A stretch of 64,000 bases of DNA from Leptolyngbya sp. FACHB-8 (GTDB lineage Bacteria > Cyanobacteriota > Cyanobacteriia > Elainellales > Elainellaceae), in NCBI RefSeq assembly GCF_014695575.1, contig NZ_JACJOO010000055.1:1-64000 (forward strand). Direction: 5' to 3'. Positions 16,930-25,389 of this stretch are shown here, piece by piece (position 1 is the stretch's first letter; each line of letters opens with the position of its first letter). The position numbers and the translations under genes were made by a program. The notes beneath the pieces were generated by a model. It did not search any database. It saw nothing but the letters and a program-made list of their open reading frames with translations, and had not been told where the DNA came from.

Positions 16930-18870
16930 TCACCACTCTGGGCGCAACCCTTGGCTCTCCAGGTGCTGCTGTAGTGCTGGCATAAGTCCCTTGGGCACAA
17001 TGCTAGAGGGAGTTTCTGTTGGGTGTTGGCGTACAAGCCAAGCGGCTGTCACCCCTGAGGCGGCACCCACATGCCATTCCCCATGGTGAACTCGAATGGC
17101 CGCCGTGGCGATATGGCTAGCGGCTAGAGCTTTGCCACCGATGAGCATGTTATCCACTCCCTGGGGGATTAGGGCTTCTAGGGGGATGTAGATAGGACGT
17201 ACCAGTTCTTCCTTTACCGAGGCCCGAACGGCTTCTCCCGTGGCTTCCCAATTGCGGTAGCGGCAGCCATGGATGTCGATGTCGTAGTGGGTGACCGCCA
17301 CCACCGTTCCTCGAAAATCACGTCCCTCCATGTCATTGCGAATGTCCTGCTCACGGATCATGAATTCCGGCTGCCCATAGGCTGCGCGTCCCAGAATCCG
17401 CCGTCCCTCCCGAATGTAAGGCACCATTGCCAACCCCGAAGCCGTTTTCATGGGGCTATTCGCTCCATGCAGGAATGTGAGGGGGTAGCCGGGTTCACTA
17501 TGGTTATCCAGCAACCATTTAGCAAACATCAGGGCATGGTTTTCCCCATGACGCAGAGCCAGGGCTGAGATGCCGCCCATCCAGTTCTGGTAGTGGCCCG
17601 TGTTAACCAGCTTCTCCTTGGTCAGGATGAGAGGGGGGTTCATCCAGTTCCAGTCGTTGCCCTGAGTCCAGTTCACCAAAGCAATGTCCCCAGGGGCGGG
17701 GCTGTTGGTAAACGGATCATTTAAGGTCGTGCTGACCATGCGGCGGTAATTGAAAAAGCTACGCCCTGTGAACATGGCCGTCCCCGCAAGGCTGTAGACA
17801 TCGTGATGCTCTTCTTCGCTGTAGAAGGTGTCGACATCTTTAAGGACCTCTTTGCTCTTCCCCCCGTCGTCGTAAAGGCCTAGGGCAAAGGGGGCGGTGA
17901 AGGCTTGAGTGCATTCGGGATTGTCCCAATCTGAAGCGTGGGTTTCCCCAAAAGTCGCCCATGATTCGGAGCCGAGACGATAAGGGATACGAGCCCACCC
18001 TACAAATTCGCCCGTATCGGTGGCATCGATCACCACCATATTTTTACCGGGAGGCGGCTGCAGGCGGATGGGGATCTTGTCGAAGGTGGTGTCGTCTTCC
18101 CAGCTATACCAGGCATTGAGCTCGATGGAGAAGCGCCCCTGGGGAATATAGTTGCGATCGCGCGGCACCCGCCGGACCCCATAGATGGCCTTAATAATTC
18201 GCCCCGACTCATCAAACTCAGCCCCCTTAAAGGCTGTTGAGGTAGCCCATCGGCTGTTAGGCGAATAGGATTTGGCCTCCTCCAATAATTTCATGGAGGC
18301 ATTGGCCCCAGCTTCGGGGGGAAAGCATAGCCGTCCTACCCAACAGCTATTAATGCTAGAGGCGGGTACGCCCGACACTCCCGTCCATTGAGGCAGGTTA
18401 ACGGGTTCGTTAAGAATGCGATTTTTGAAGCTTTGCCAGCCATCGGTGAAGTTCTGCGCCCTCAGCATGGCTTCTGACTCATCAACGGCAGAAATACCTT
18501 GGGAACTAATTTGCCCACCCATCCAGGGAGTGAGTTCAATCAAACAAGTTTCAGCACCTCCCGCCATCGCATAGGCCGCCGCCGCTACCCCACCCAGGGA
18601 ACCGCCTACCACAGCCACTTCACATTCCCACACCTCTTCCGGTTCAGGTAACGAGGAAAGTAGCGGCCGACCATTGGGCAGCGAGCTGGGCATGGAAATA
18701 CCCTCCATCACGGTCTCCGCCTGGCTAACTTCGGTGCCGTCGGGCACGTTCGTTTTAGGGAGATCAGGACGTCGGGTCAGGCTGGTCAGCAGGATGGCTG
18801 AACTCGCGCCTGCAAGCAATGCACCTAAAGGTACGAGCCACGGCAGAAAACGCACATTCCTTAGTTGCAT
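16930..18870 (-). CDS. Membrane-anchored FAD-dependent oxidoreductase
   Basis: 646 residues. A hydrophobic N-terminal segment (about 9-30) looks like a signal anchor, so the enzyme probably faces the periplasm or lumen. A dinucleotide-binding motif VVGGSLGGVAAA (about 87-98) is followed by an acidic strand end (CLIE) and a GG-rich FAD loop (WMGGQISSQG), as in the FAD-dependent oxidoreductase family PF12831. Further FAD contacts are VIDATDTGEFVG and the C-terminal NMLIGGKALAASHIA. Substrate is unknown. It lies 160 bp upstream of cofG on the same strand, with a hairpin between them. Confidence 0.8.
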   Translation of the reverse strand: MQLRNVRFLPWLVPLGALLAGASSAILLTSLTRRPDLPKTNVPDGTEVSQAETVMEGISMPSSLPNGRPLLSSLPEPEEVWECEVAVVGGSLGGVAAAAYAMAGGAETCLIELTPWMGGQISSQGISAVDESEAMLRAQNFTDGWQSFKNRILNEPVNLPQWTGVSGVPASSINSCWVGRLCFPPEAGANASMKLLEEAKSYSPNSRWATSTAFKGAEFDESGRIIKAIYGVRRVPRDRNYIPQGRFSIELNAWYSWEDDTTFDKIPIRLQPPPGKNMVVIDATDTGEFVGWARIPYRLGSESWATFGETHASDWDNPECTQAFTAPFALGLYDDGGKSKEVLKDVDTFYSEEEHHDVYSLAGTAMFTGRSFFNYRRMVSTTLNDPFTNSPAPGDIALVNWTQGNDWNWMNPPLILTKEKLVNTGHYQNWMGGISALALRHGENHALMFAKWLLDNHSEPGYPLTFLHGANSPMKTASGLAMVPYIREGRRILGRAAYGQPEFMIREQDIRNDMEGRDFRGTVVAVTHYDIDIHGCRYRNWEATGEAVRASVKEELVRPIYIPLEALIPQGVDNMLIGGKALAASHIATAAIRVHHGEWHVGAASGVTAAWLVRQHPTETPSSIVPKGLMPALQQHLESQGLRPEW

Positions 18871-19118
18871 TGACCTCCAAATTGCGGATGATATGCTGAG
18901 GAAAGAAAATAAACAGATGACTGCGATCGCTCTCTATGCATGCCCTGCATTGAAGCAGGTCGTCAGCCAAACGAGCAATGAGCAACGTTGCTTTTTTTGA
19001 TTGCCCGCTCGGCTACCAAGCGCCAGTTTCAGAATTCCCTAGAATTCCAAAAATCTGCACCCTTCGGTAGAGCCGAGTTCTGACCAAGAATTGTAGTCAT
19101 AAATCGGGGGAATGGATC

Positions 19119-19895
19119 ATGGCCTCACCTGTAATTTCCTTCAAGGCATTCCATCGACTGAGTTGGGGGTTAATGGGAGCGATCGCCTCTACCCTAATCG
19201 TTTCGGCAGGAAATGCTCTGGCTCAGGTCGTTTTCCAGTATGGGGATAACGGCTCTGCTGTCACGGCCATTCAACAACGGCTCGGTGTTTATCCAGATGG
19301 AGACTTTGGCTCTGAAACAGAGCAAGCCGTGATTGATTTTCAGTCCCGTTATGGCCTGGAAGCAGATGGCGTCGTTGGTCCTGCAACCCTGGACGCATTA
19401 GATTTGGGATATTTAACCAATGTTGGCGGCCCAACGGATGATGAATATGGGCAAGGCTCTAGCAGTGCTGTTGTTCGCACATCGGGTGATGTTTTGAATG
19501 TGCGGAGTTGGCCAAATGGTGAGGTGATTAGCTCCTTGGCGAATGGCACCCCTGTTGTCTTAACAGGAGATGAAGAGTTTGCTGGAGGCTTAACCTGGGC
19601 AGAGTTATCAGTTGGGGGGTGGGTGGCCAGAAATTTCCTTTCGTTCACAGGAACCGGTGGTCCTGGCGACTATACGCCGGGGGCTGGCCCTTATGTTGTT
19701 GCTATACCTGGAAACGATCCTGATGATCTACGGGTTGTGCGGAGGCGAGTTCCAACGGCGTTTTATGATGATTCCAGCCAGGGATCTTTTATCAATGCGG
19801 GTAATTACCCAAGTCGTTCAGTTGCCGAGGACATCGTAGATGACTTACGGGATCGTGGAATTGATGCCCGGCTCTCCTACCGACGATTCCGTTAG
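19119..19895 (+). CDS. Secreted peptidoglycan-binding SH3 protein
   Basis: 258 residues. A signal peptide (about 1-36, ...SAGNALA) is followed by a peptidoglycan-binding domain 1 (about 42-95; GDNGSAVTAIQQRLGVYPDGDFG...TEQAVIDFQ), a bacterial SH3 domain (about 115-175; LNVRSWPNGEVISSLANGTPV) and a C-terminal segment (about 185-258) ending in a SPOR-like pattern (AGNYPSRSVAEDIVDDLRDRGIDARL). No catalytic domain is visible, so it is likely a wall-binding or scaffolding protein of the periplasm. Confidence 0.85.
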   Translation: MASPVISFKAFHRLSWGLMGAIASTLIVSAGNALAQVVFQYGDNGSAVTAIQQRLGVYPDGDFGSETEQAVIDFQSRYGLEADGVVGPATLDALDLGYLTNVGGPTDDEYGQGSSSAVVRTSGDVLNVRSWPNGEVISSLANGTPVVLTGDEEFAGGLTWAELSVGGWVARNFLSFTGTGGPGDYTPGAGPYVVAIPGNDPDDLRVVRRRVPTAFYDDSSQGSFINAGNYPSRSVAEDIVDDLRDRGIDARLSYRRFR

Positions 19896-19902
19896 AAAAT
19901 GA

Positions 19903-20003
19903 CTAGTAGGCTGCGGCCTAAGTTTGCATACTATGTTTTTGTGTGGGGTGCTTCGCATCCCACACAAAAACATAGGTGATGGATTTCCGCCTCAGCGTAC
20001 TAG
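19903..20003. repeat. Family E palindromic unit, 101 bp
   Basis: Ends CTAGTAGGCTGCGGCCTAAG and CCGCCTCAGCGTACTAG around the hairpin ATGTTTTTGTGTGGGGTGC / GCATCCCACACAAAAACAT. A second copy of exactly 101 bp lies at 54001-54101 in the opposite orientation. Confidence 0.7.
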
Positions 20004-20175
20004 AGGGCTATACGAGGATTGATTCTGTAGAAAATACCTCTCTAAAGGCAGTTTTTTAGCTCAAAGGGTCATTGTGATAGCGATCGCCTGGTTCATAAAA
20101 CCAGGCGTTTTTGTACGCACGTAAAGCCCAGGCAGTACCCATGACGCAGAATTTTTTTATAAAGCAAGTAGTCGT

Positions 20176-20325
20176 ATTTTTGAGCAGCAATTCTCAGTAT
20201 GGAATTAGGCCCGAAAACTGCTTGCCGAAGGCAAGCGGTTTTCGGGCTTCAAAGCCAAGATTGCGCGCCCGACGGGCGCGCAATCTTGGCTTTGAAGGTC
20301 ATAATGAGAACTGCTGATTTTTGAG
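20176..20325. mobile_element. Family D unit (132 bp) with 9-bp target duplication
   Basis: The unit is 20185-20316 with terminal inverted repeats CAGCAATTCTCAGTAT and ATAATGAGAACTGCTG. It contains two hairpins: GCCCGAAAACTGCTTGCC / GGCAAGCGGTTTTCGGGC, and AAGCCAAGATTGCGCGCCCG / CGGGCGCGCAATCTTGGCTT. Exact direct repeats ATTTTTGAG lie at 20176-20184 and 20317-20325. A second copy is cut by the window start (1-113). Confidence 0.85.
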
Positions 20326-20781
20326 GGTGAGATGCCCGCTACATCTCACGGGTTAAAATGAGCGATCAGCCCCAAAAGTACGATAAATCATCGGTGCCTG
20401 AAGCAGGTTGATTCCATTATTCAGGCTTGCTTGTGTTTGTTGTAAGTGCTTTACGCTTACAACAAACACAAGCAAGCCTGAATAAAGCAGAGATTTTGAG
20501 AGATTGGATGCACAAAAATTTGTGGTTCTTAGGATTTCAAAGCAAATGAGCCATTCTTGGCTTATTTTCCAAATTCTTTCTTAAGATATAGCGTTTATGG
20601 CTTCAAATGCCCCTCCCCGGTATTGCATTTCTGGCCGAGGGATTATCTACTGATGGGTGGTTCCAGCACCCGATAGTTTTGTCTCTAATAAGAGCATATC
20701 GGAGTTAGCCCAGGCCCTCTGACCCCCAACATATTTCGGTCTGGCTACGTTGCCCATTTTTATGGAGTATGGAGTATATTC
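20326..20781. other. Leader region of the cbi operon, with a long palindrome
   Basis: No gene is visible. A palindrome with 30-bp perfect arms lies at 20417-20485 (TTATTCAGGCTTGCTTGTG...). A metal or cobalamin riboswitch would be expected here by analogy, but I find no convincing B12-box core. GGAG sits 7 nt before the cbiM ATG. Confidence 0.45.
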
Positions 20782-21528
20782 ATGCACTTCTCCTTGCCTA
20801 TTGCGTTGCTCGGTGATGTTCGCTTTGGGAATGTCAGCCCCCAGTTGGCGATGCATATTCCTGACGGGTTTCTGAATCTACCCGTGAGTTTAGTGACGTG
20901 GGTGTTGGCGATCGCCCTCCTCGCCCTCTCCCTGAACCGCGTCAAGAAAAACTACCAGGAACGCGCTGTACCCCTGATGGGGGTTTGTGCCGCCTTTATT
21001 TTTGCTGCTCAAATGATTAACTTTCCGATTCCCGGAGGAACCTCAGGGCATTTGCTGGGGGGAACACTGGCAGGTGTTCTACTAGGTCCCTGGGCTGGTT
21101 CCCTTGTGATGACTGTGGTGTTTATCGTGCAGGCCGTACTGTTTCAAGATGGTGGCCTGACGGTTTTAGGAGCCAATATTTTTAATATGGGACTGGTGGG
21201 TACGTTTGGTGGCTACTACCTCTACAAAGTGCTGCGATCTGTCTTGGGATACAACCGCTGGCGCGGGATGGCGATCGCCACAGCCATTACGGCCTGGGCC
21301 AGTGTAATGGCCGGATCGCTCCTCTGTGGCATTCAGCTTGCGCTTTCGGGTACGGTGCCGCTGACCCTGGCGCTGACAGCAATGCTGTCCTGGCATGCAC
21401 TCATTGGGGTTGGAGAAGCACTGATCACCCTGGTCGCTATCAGTTATATCTGGCGGACCCGCCCTGACTTGTTGTTTGATCCACCCCAGCCAAAATCGGA
21501 TGTGCGCCGCATTTTGACGCACCATTAA
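20782..21528 (+). CDS. cbiM: ECF cobalt/nickel transporter substrate-binding subunit CbiM
   Basis: 248 residues, about six membrane segments. CbiM/NikM binds the metal and defines specificity. The hallmark MHIPDGFL is present at residues 24-31; in this family a Met-His at the mature N-terminus coordinates the metal. The 23-residue extension (MHFSLPIALLG...QLA) could be a cleaved leader, as in some CbiM proteins. The start at 20782 has GGAG 7 nt upstream; starting at the ATG at 20851 would give the mature form directly. HLLGGTLAGVLLGPWAGSL is also typical. First gene of cbiM-PDGLE-cbiQ-cbiO. Confidence 0.93.
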   Translation: MHFSLPIALLGDVRFGNVSPQLAMHIPDGFLNLPVSLVTWVLAIALLALSLNRVKKNYQERAVPLMGVCAAFIFAAQMINFPIPGGTSGHLLGGTLAGVLLGPWAGSLVMTVVFIVQAVLFQDGGLTVLGANIFNMGLVGTFGGYYLYKVLRSVLGYNRWRGMAIATAITAWASVMAGSLLCGIQLALSGTVPLTLALTAMLSWHALIGVGEALITLVAISYIWRTRPDLLFDPPQPKSDVRRILTHH

Positions 21529-21596
21529 TCCACCTGGCTAAATATTGTTTGTTTTTACCTCATTCAGATTTAACGTTCTTTCGTGGAGGTTGTGCC

Positions 21597-21941
21597 ATGA
21601 GCGATCGCCCATTGTCTAAGCGAAACAAAGTGTTCATAACGAGCGGCCTTGGCATTGCATTATTGATTGCAGTAGTACTATCACCGTTTGCCAGTTCCCA
21701 TCCCGATGGCTTAGATCGCGTGTCTCAGGATCACGGCTTTGCCGACCGGGCTGTGGAAGATGCTCCAGCCAAAAAGCTTCCCTTTCATGCTGTCTTCGAT
21801 GAATATGCCCTACGGGGGGTTCCCGAAGGTGTCGCAACGCCGCTAGCGGGTTTGCTCGGTACTCTAGCCACCTTTGGCCTCGCCTGGGGGGCAGGAAAGC
21901 TACTGGTCAAAGGCTCTCATTCGTCTGAGTCAGAATCTTAA
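21597..21941 (+). CDS. PDGLE-domain (CbiN-like) transporter component
   Basis: 114 residues with two membrane segments (about 12-32 and 85-105) and an extracytoplasmic part. The motif SSHPDGLDRVSQDHGF is the PDGLE signature found in accessory components of Co/Ni ECF transporters, and PFHAVFDEYALRGVPEG fits the same domain. A GGAGG sits 8 nt before the ATG at 21597, which is why I do not use the longer frame. It ends 9 nt before cbiQ, so the genes are clearly co-transcribed. Confidence 0.9.
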   Translation: MSDRPLSKRNKVFITSGLGIALLIAVVLSPFASSHPDGLDRVSQDHGFADRAVEDAPAKKLPFHAVFDEYALRGVPEGVATPLAGLLGTLATFGLAWGAGKLLVKGSHSSESES

Positions 21942-21950
21942 AGGACTGGC

Positions 21951-22739
21951 ATGGCCTTATTTCACACAGGCGTATTTCATTTAGATCAGGATAGTCAGCT
22001 CGCTTCGCCCTGGCATCGATTGGTTGCACCCAGCCGAGTGCTCTGTGCGCTGTTGTTTGTCTTTGCCACTTCCCTAACTCCAAACGGATACTGGGCAGTT
22101 TGGGGGGTTTATGGATTAGGGTTACTGTTGCTGTTGCTCCTCAGCCGAGTGAACTTGGGGCGGTTGTTGCGTCGGGTTGGCGTCGAATCGGTGTTTCTGG
22201 GAGCCGTCCTTTTAGGGACACTGTTTCGGGATGGGGGGACAGTACTTTGGCAGTGGGGTTGGCTACGCATTACCTCGGAAGGTTTGATGGTACTCGGTAG
22301 CGTCGGGCTCAAATCTCTGCTGAGTCTTATGATGCTCAACCTGTTAGTGCTAACGACCCCTGTTCCTGACCTGCTGCAGGCGCTGGTCACCCTCAAAATG
22401 CCCCCTTTGCTGGTGTCGACCCTGGCTGCTATGTACCGCTATACGGCACTGCTTGTTGGAGAATTTGCCACCATGCGGCGGGCGGCGGCGTCCCGCAATC
22501 TAATGAATCGCCAGCGCTATCAACGCTTGGTGATTGGGAATATGATAGGTGCGCTTTTTATCCGGACATATGAGCGGGGCGATCGCATCCATCAAGCCAT
22601 GCTGGCGCGTGGTTATACAGGGCTTCCCCCGCTTCAGACAGTACCTCAAAGCCGTTGGTGGGATGGGGTGGCGATCGCTCTCACCTTGACTGTTCTAATT
22701 GTGGGGCAGGCTCTCCATTGGTACGGTACCCATCGCTAG
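21951..22739 (+). CDS. cbiQ: ECF transporter transmembrane subunit CbiQ
   Basis: 262 residues, several membrane segments. CbiQ (EcfT) couples the ATPase to CbiM. The coupling-helix motifs with Ala-Arg-Gly are visible as MRRAAASRNL (about 178-187) and MLARGYTG (about 215-222). Membrane helices fill the N-terminal 120 residues and the final 25. Third gene of the operon. Confidence 0.92.
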   Translation: MALFHTGVFHLDQDSQLASPWHRLVAPSRVLCALLFVFATSLTPNGYWAVWGVYGLGLLLLLLLSRVNLGRLLRRVGVESVFLGAVLLGTLFRDGGTVLWQWGWLRITSEGLMVLGSVGLKSLLSLMMLNLLVLTTPVPDLLQALVTLKMPPLLVSTLAAMYRYTALLVGEFATMRRAAASRNLMNRQRYQRLVIGNMIGALFIRTYERGDRIHQAMLARGYTGLPPLQTVPQSRWWDGVAIALTLTVLIVGQALHWYGTHR

Positions 22740-22812
22740 GGTCTGTTTTAAGGGTTGTTTTTGTTGCTTTCCGCATAAAAACAACCCTTTAACCGGCTTT
22801 AAAGTACGCCCT
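22735..22812. repeat. Hairpin between cbiQ and cbiO
   Basis: AGGGTTGTTTTTGTTGC ... ATAAAAACAACCCTT forms a stem, with outer AGGGTCTGTTTTAA / CTTTAAAGTACGCCCT. The GGTTGTTTTTGT core resembles the central hairpin of family C. It separates cbiO by 128 bp from the otherwise tightly packed operon. Confidence 0.5.
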
Positions 22813-22867
22813 AAACCTGCACGACAAAAGCTGACGGAATTGCTCACTTTCCATTTCCAGGGCTGAT

Positions 22868-23653
22868 ATGCATCATAATCCCATTGCCATCGAACAGTTA
22901 AGCCACACCTACCCTGATGGTACTCAGGCTCTTAGCTATATTGATCTATCCATTGCGGCGACTGAACGGGTCGCGCTGGTTGGGGCAAATGGTTCGGGCA
23001 AATCAACCTTGCTACTTCATCTCAACGGCATTCTAATACCTCAGACAGGGACGGTCACCGTTGGCGAGTACCCAATGGAGCCCCAGAATCTGAAGCAGAT
23101 CCGCAATTTTGTGGGGCTGGTCTTTCAAAATCCTGATGACCAACTGTTTATGCCAACGGTCTGGGAAGACATTACCTTTGGCCCTATGAACCAGGGAGTA
23201 CAAGGGGAGGAGCTGGCCCACCGTTGCCACCACTGTCTCTATGCAGTGGGGTTAGACCCTCAGCATTATGGCAATCGCAACACGAGCAACCTCTCTGGTG
23301 GGGAGAAACAGCGGGTGGCGATCGCCGGAGTCCTGGCTATGCGCCCCCAAATTCTGGTGTTTGATGAACCTACAGCCCGCCTCGACCCTCGCTCACGGCG
23401 ACAGCTCATTCATCTACTGAAGGGGTTGCCCATGACCCAACTGATCGCGACTCACGACCTCGATCTGGCGCTTGAGCTATGCAACCGAACGGTGGTACTC
23501 AGCCACGGTCGAGTCGTACGTGATGGGCCGACAGAGCAGATTTTGAGCGATCGCCCTTTCCTGGAAGAACACCATCTAGAATTGCCCCTCAGCTACAGCC
23601 GCCCTTACTGTTTACTGGAACACGCCCCCGTGTCCCAACGGGTTGCTCACTAG
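22868..23653 (+). CDS. cbiO: ECF transporter ATP-binding protein CbiO
   Basis: 261-residue ABC ATPase energising the CbiMQ importer. Walker A GANGSGKST (about 39-47), Q loop FQNPDDQLF, ABC signature LSGGEKQR, Walker B ILVFDEPT and the switch His in IATHDLD are all present. The Q-loop sequence FQNPDDQLF is typical of EcfA/CbiO ATPases. Confidence 0.95.
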   Translation: MHHNPIAIEQLSHTYPDGTQALSYIDLSIAATERVALVGANGSGKSTLLLHLNGILIPQTGTVTVGEYPMEPQNLKQIRNFVGLVFQNPDDQLFMPTVWEDITFGPMNQGVQGEELAHRCHHCLYAVGLDPQHYGNRNTSNLSGGEKQRVAIAGVLAMRPQILVFDEPTARLDPRSRRQLIHLLKGLPMTQLIATHDLDLALELCNRTVVLSHGRVVRDGPTEQILSDRPFLEEHHLELPLSYSRPYCLLEHAPVSQRVAH

Positions 23654-23711
23654 CATTACTCCAGTAGATTGAATGGATTTTGCAATCTTTTTAGCTTGCA
23701 ACCAGAAAGTC

Positions 23712-23755
23712 CATTTGCCAAGAAACGCCCTCTATAGGGCGTTTCTTGGCAAATG
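23712..23755. terminator. Bidirectional terminator after cbiO
   Basis: 20-bp perfect arms CATTTGCCAAGAAACGCCCT with loop CTAT, between convergent cbiO and the SPFH gene. Confidence 0.75.
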
Positions 23756-23762
23756 AGCAAAA

Positions 23763-24626
23763 TTAGGATTCGGCTGCTTCAGGATGATGATCGGTCAAGA
23801 CAACTTCAGGGTTAAACGGCTGCTGTGACTGGACAGAAGTTGCATCCATTGGGCTACCTGACCAGCGACGTGCCAGATTGATAAAGTCTGAAGGCATCAT
23901 CACGATAGTTGTTGTATTGTTTTCGGCACCGACTTCTGTCAACATTTGCAACCGTCGCAGTTCCAGGGCTGCTGGGTTCTGGCTAATGTTGTTAGAGGCT
24001 TCTGCCAATTTGATTGAAGCCTCCTGTTCCGCGGCCGCTTTGATAATGCGGGCACGCTTTTCGCGAATAGCTTCCGCTTCTTTCGCCATAGCCCGTTGCA
24101 TACCTGTAGGAATTTCTACATCCTTCATTTCGACACGCTCAATCACAACACCCCAGGGCTCAGTAATCTCATCCACAATTTCTTGAACTCGAGTGTTGAT
24201 CTTGTCTCGGTTCTGCAACACATCATCCAGAATATGTTGACCTACAACGTTCCGAAGTGTTGTTAAAGCTGCCTGATATACTGCCATTTCATAATTCTCA
24301 ACCCGGTTAATTGCGTTCACTGGGTCGATAATTCGGTAATACAAAACGGCGTTCACACGAATGGTTACACTGTCTGCTGTAACTGTCTCTTGCGGTTCGA
24401 TATTGGTGGTTCGAGTCCGTACATCTAGCTGCACTTTTTGATCAATAAATGGAACGATCCAATAGAGCCCCGGCCCCATCACGCCCTTAGAACGCCCTAA
24501 GCGAAAGATCACGCCCCGCTGATACTCTCGGTCTAACTTAAAACCCGAAAGGCTCATAAGAATGAGAAACCCTAACACTGTGCCCAAAAGGCTGCCCATG
24601 GTTCTAAAACCTAAATCAGTGTTCAC
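23763..24626 (-). CDS. Stomatin-like SPFH/band 7 protein (slipin)
   Basis: 287 residues. One N-terminal membrane segment (about 10-27) is followed by the SPFH domain (about 30-190; YQRGVIFRLGR, GLYWIVPFIDQ, TVTADSVTIRVNAVLYYRI, VYQAALTTLRNVVGQHILDDVL). A helical, Ala/Glu-rich region (about 190-240; MAKEAEAIREKRARIIKAAAEQEAS) would drive oligomerisation. Slipins form membrane microdomain scaffolds and often regulate proteases or channels; no NfeD partner is adjacent here. Confidence 0.9.
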   Translation of the reverse strand: MNTDLGFRTMGSLLGTVLGFLILMSLSGFKLDREYQRGVIFRLGRSKGVMGPGLYWIVPFIDQKVQLDVRTRTTNIEPQETVTADSVTIRVNAVLYYRIIDPVNAINRVENYEMAVYQAALTTLRNVVGQHILDDVLQNRDKINTRVQEIVDEITEPWGVVIERVEMKDVEIPTGMQRAMAKEAEAIREKRARIIKAAAEQEASIKLAEASNNISQNPAALELRRLQMLTEVGAENNTTTIVMMPSDFINLARRWSGSPMDATSVQSQQPFNPEVVLTDHHPEAAES

Positions 24627-24754
24627 ATGTTTGGTCGCTCAATTCAGGGGCAGAAGGGCGTTTGCATAGGTACCCTGACCCCTAAAGACAGCGATCCATT
24701 GTTCCTCTCTATTCTAAACAGGGCAACTAATGACGTCTGCTATTCAGCCAAAGT

Positions 24755-24860
24755 TTAAGGGCTTTTCAATCGCTTAAAATCTGGTTATTTTTGTGAGAGC
24801 CATGCTCTGCGCGATTCTCACAAAAACAACCAGGGCTGATTTAAGTACAAAGCGCTGTAA
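24755..24860. repeat. Family C palindromic unit
   Basis: Inverted relative to the copies at 5004-5108 and 59583-59689. The central stem is CTGGTTATTTTTGTGAGAGCC / GATTCTCACAAAAACAACCAG, and the right end reads AAGCGCTGTAA. Some arm mismatches suggest an older copy. Confidence 0.65.
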
Positions 24861-24889
24861 TACTTGCCTCTTTAATACAGGACAAAACT

Positions 24890-24953
24890 TCTAGAACCCG
24901 GATTTTGGATTGGAGGAGCGAAGGCCCCTCCAATCCAAAATCCGGGTTCTAGA
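24890..24953. repeat. Long perfect palindrome
   Basis: 27-bp perfect arms TCTAGAACCCGGATTTTGG... around AGCGAAGGCC. Outer GGACAAAACT / TTTTTGTCC extends the pairing across about 24880-24973. The remaining region to 25389 is AT-rich with no recognisable gene; it presumably holds the promoter of the glycan cluster. Confidence 0.65.
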
Positions 24954-25389
24954 GATAGTTTTAATTTTTGTCCCGTACTGTGAGTTGCCTCTAAACAACT
25001 TACAAAATGTGAGTCGTGATACACGATTATTTTCTAGAATGTTCAAATGATAGAGCTGATAGAGCAAAACTGGTTATTTTCCGGAGGCTTCCTCTATGCT
25101 GTGGAGAAAATGCATAGAGAAAGCTGTGGGTGCTAGCTTTTATTGCTTTGAGTAGCTAAATCAATCAGGGGAAAGTACTCAGGACAAATTGGTTTGTATT
25201 TGCGGTTTATACGGTTCCTGTCCAATAACAAAAGCGGGATATACGTAGAAAATACTATGTGCAAATCATACTGAGTCAGGCATCTTAAAGATCAGGCGAT
25301 AGATGTGCGGCAGTAAATCGCGCAAATCGATGGATAACGTCACTGAACACAGATTCCTGAAACAGGTATAAGTCGAACGGACATTCTTT

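Noticed and set aside
20326-20781. Cobalamin or Ni/Co riboswitch upstream of cbiM
   Set aside because: A segment ATCGGTGCCTGAAGCAGGTTGATT looks vaguely like the start of a B12 element, but the conserved GCCACTG-type core and the later pairing region are missing, and a long palindrome interrupts the area.
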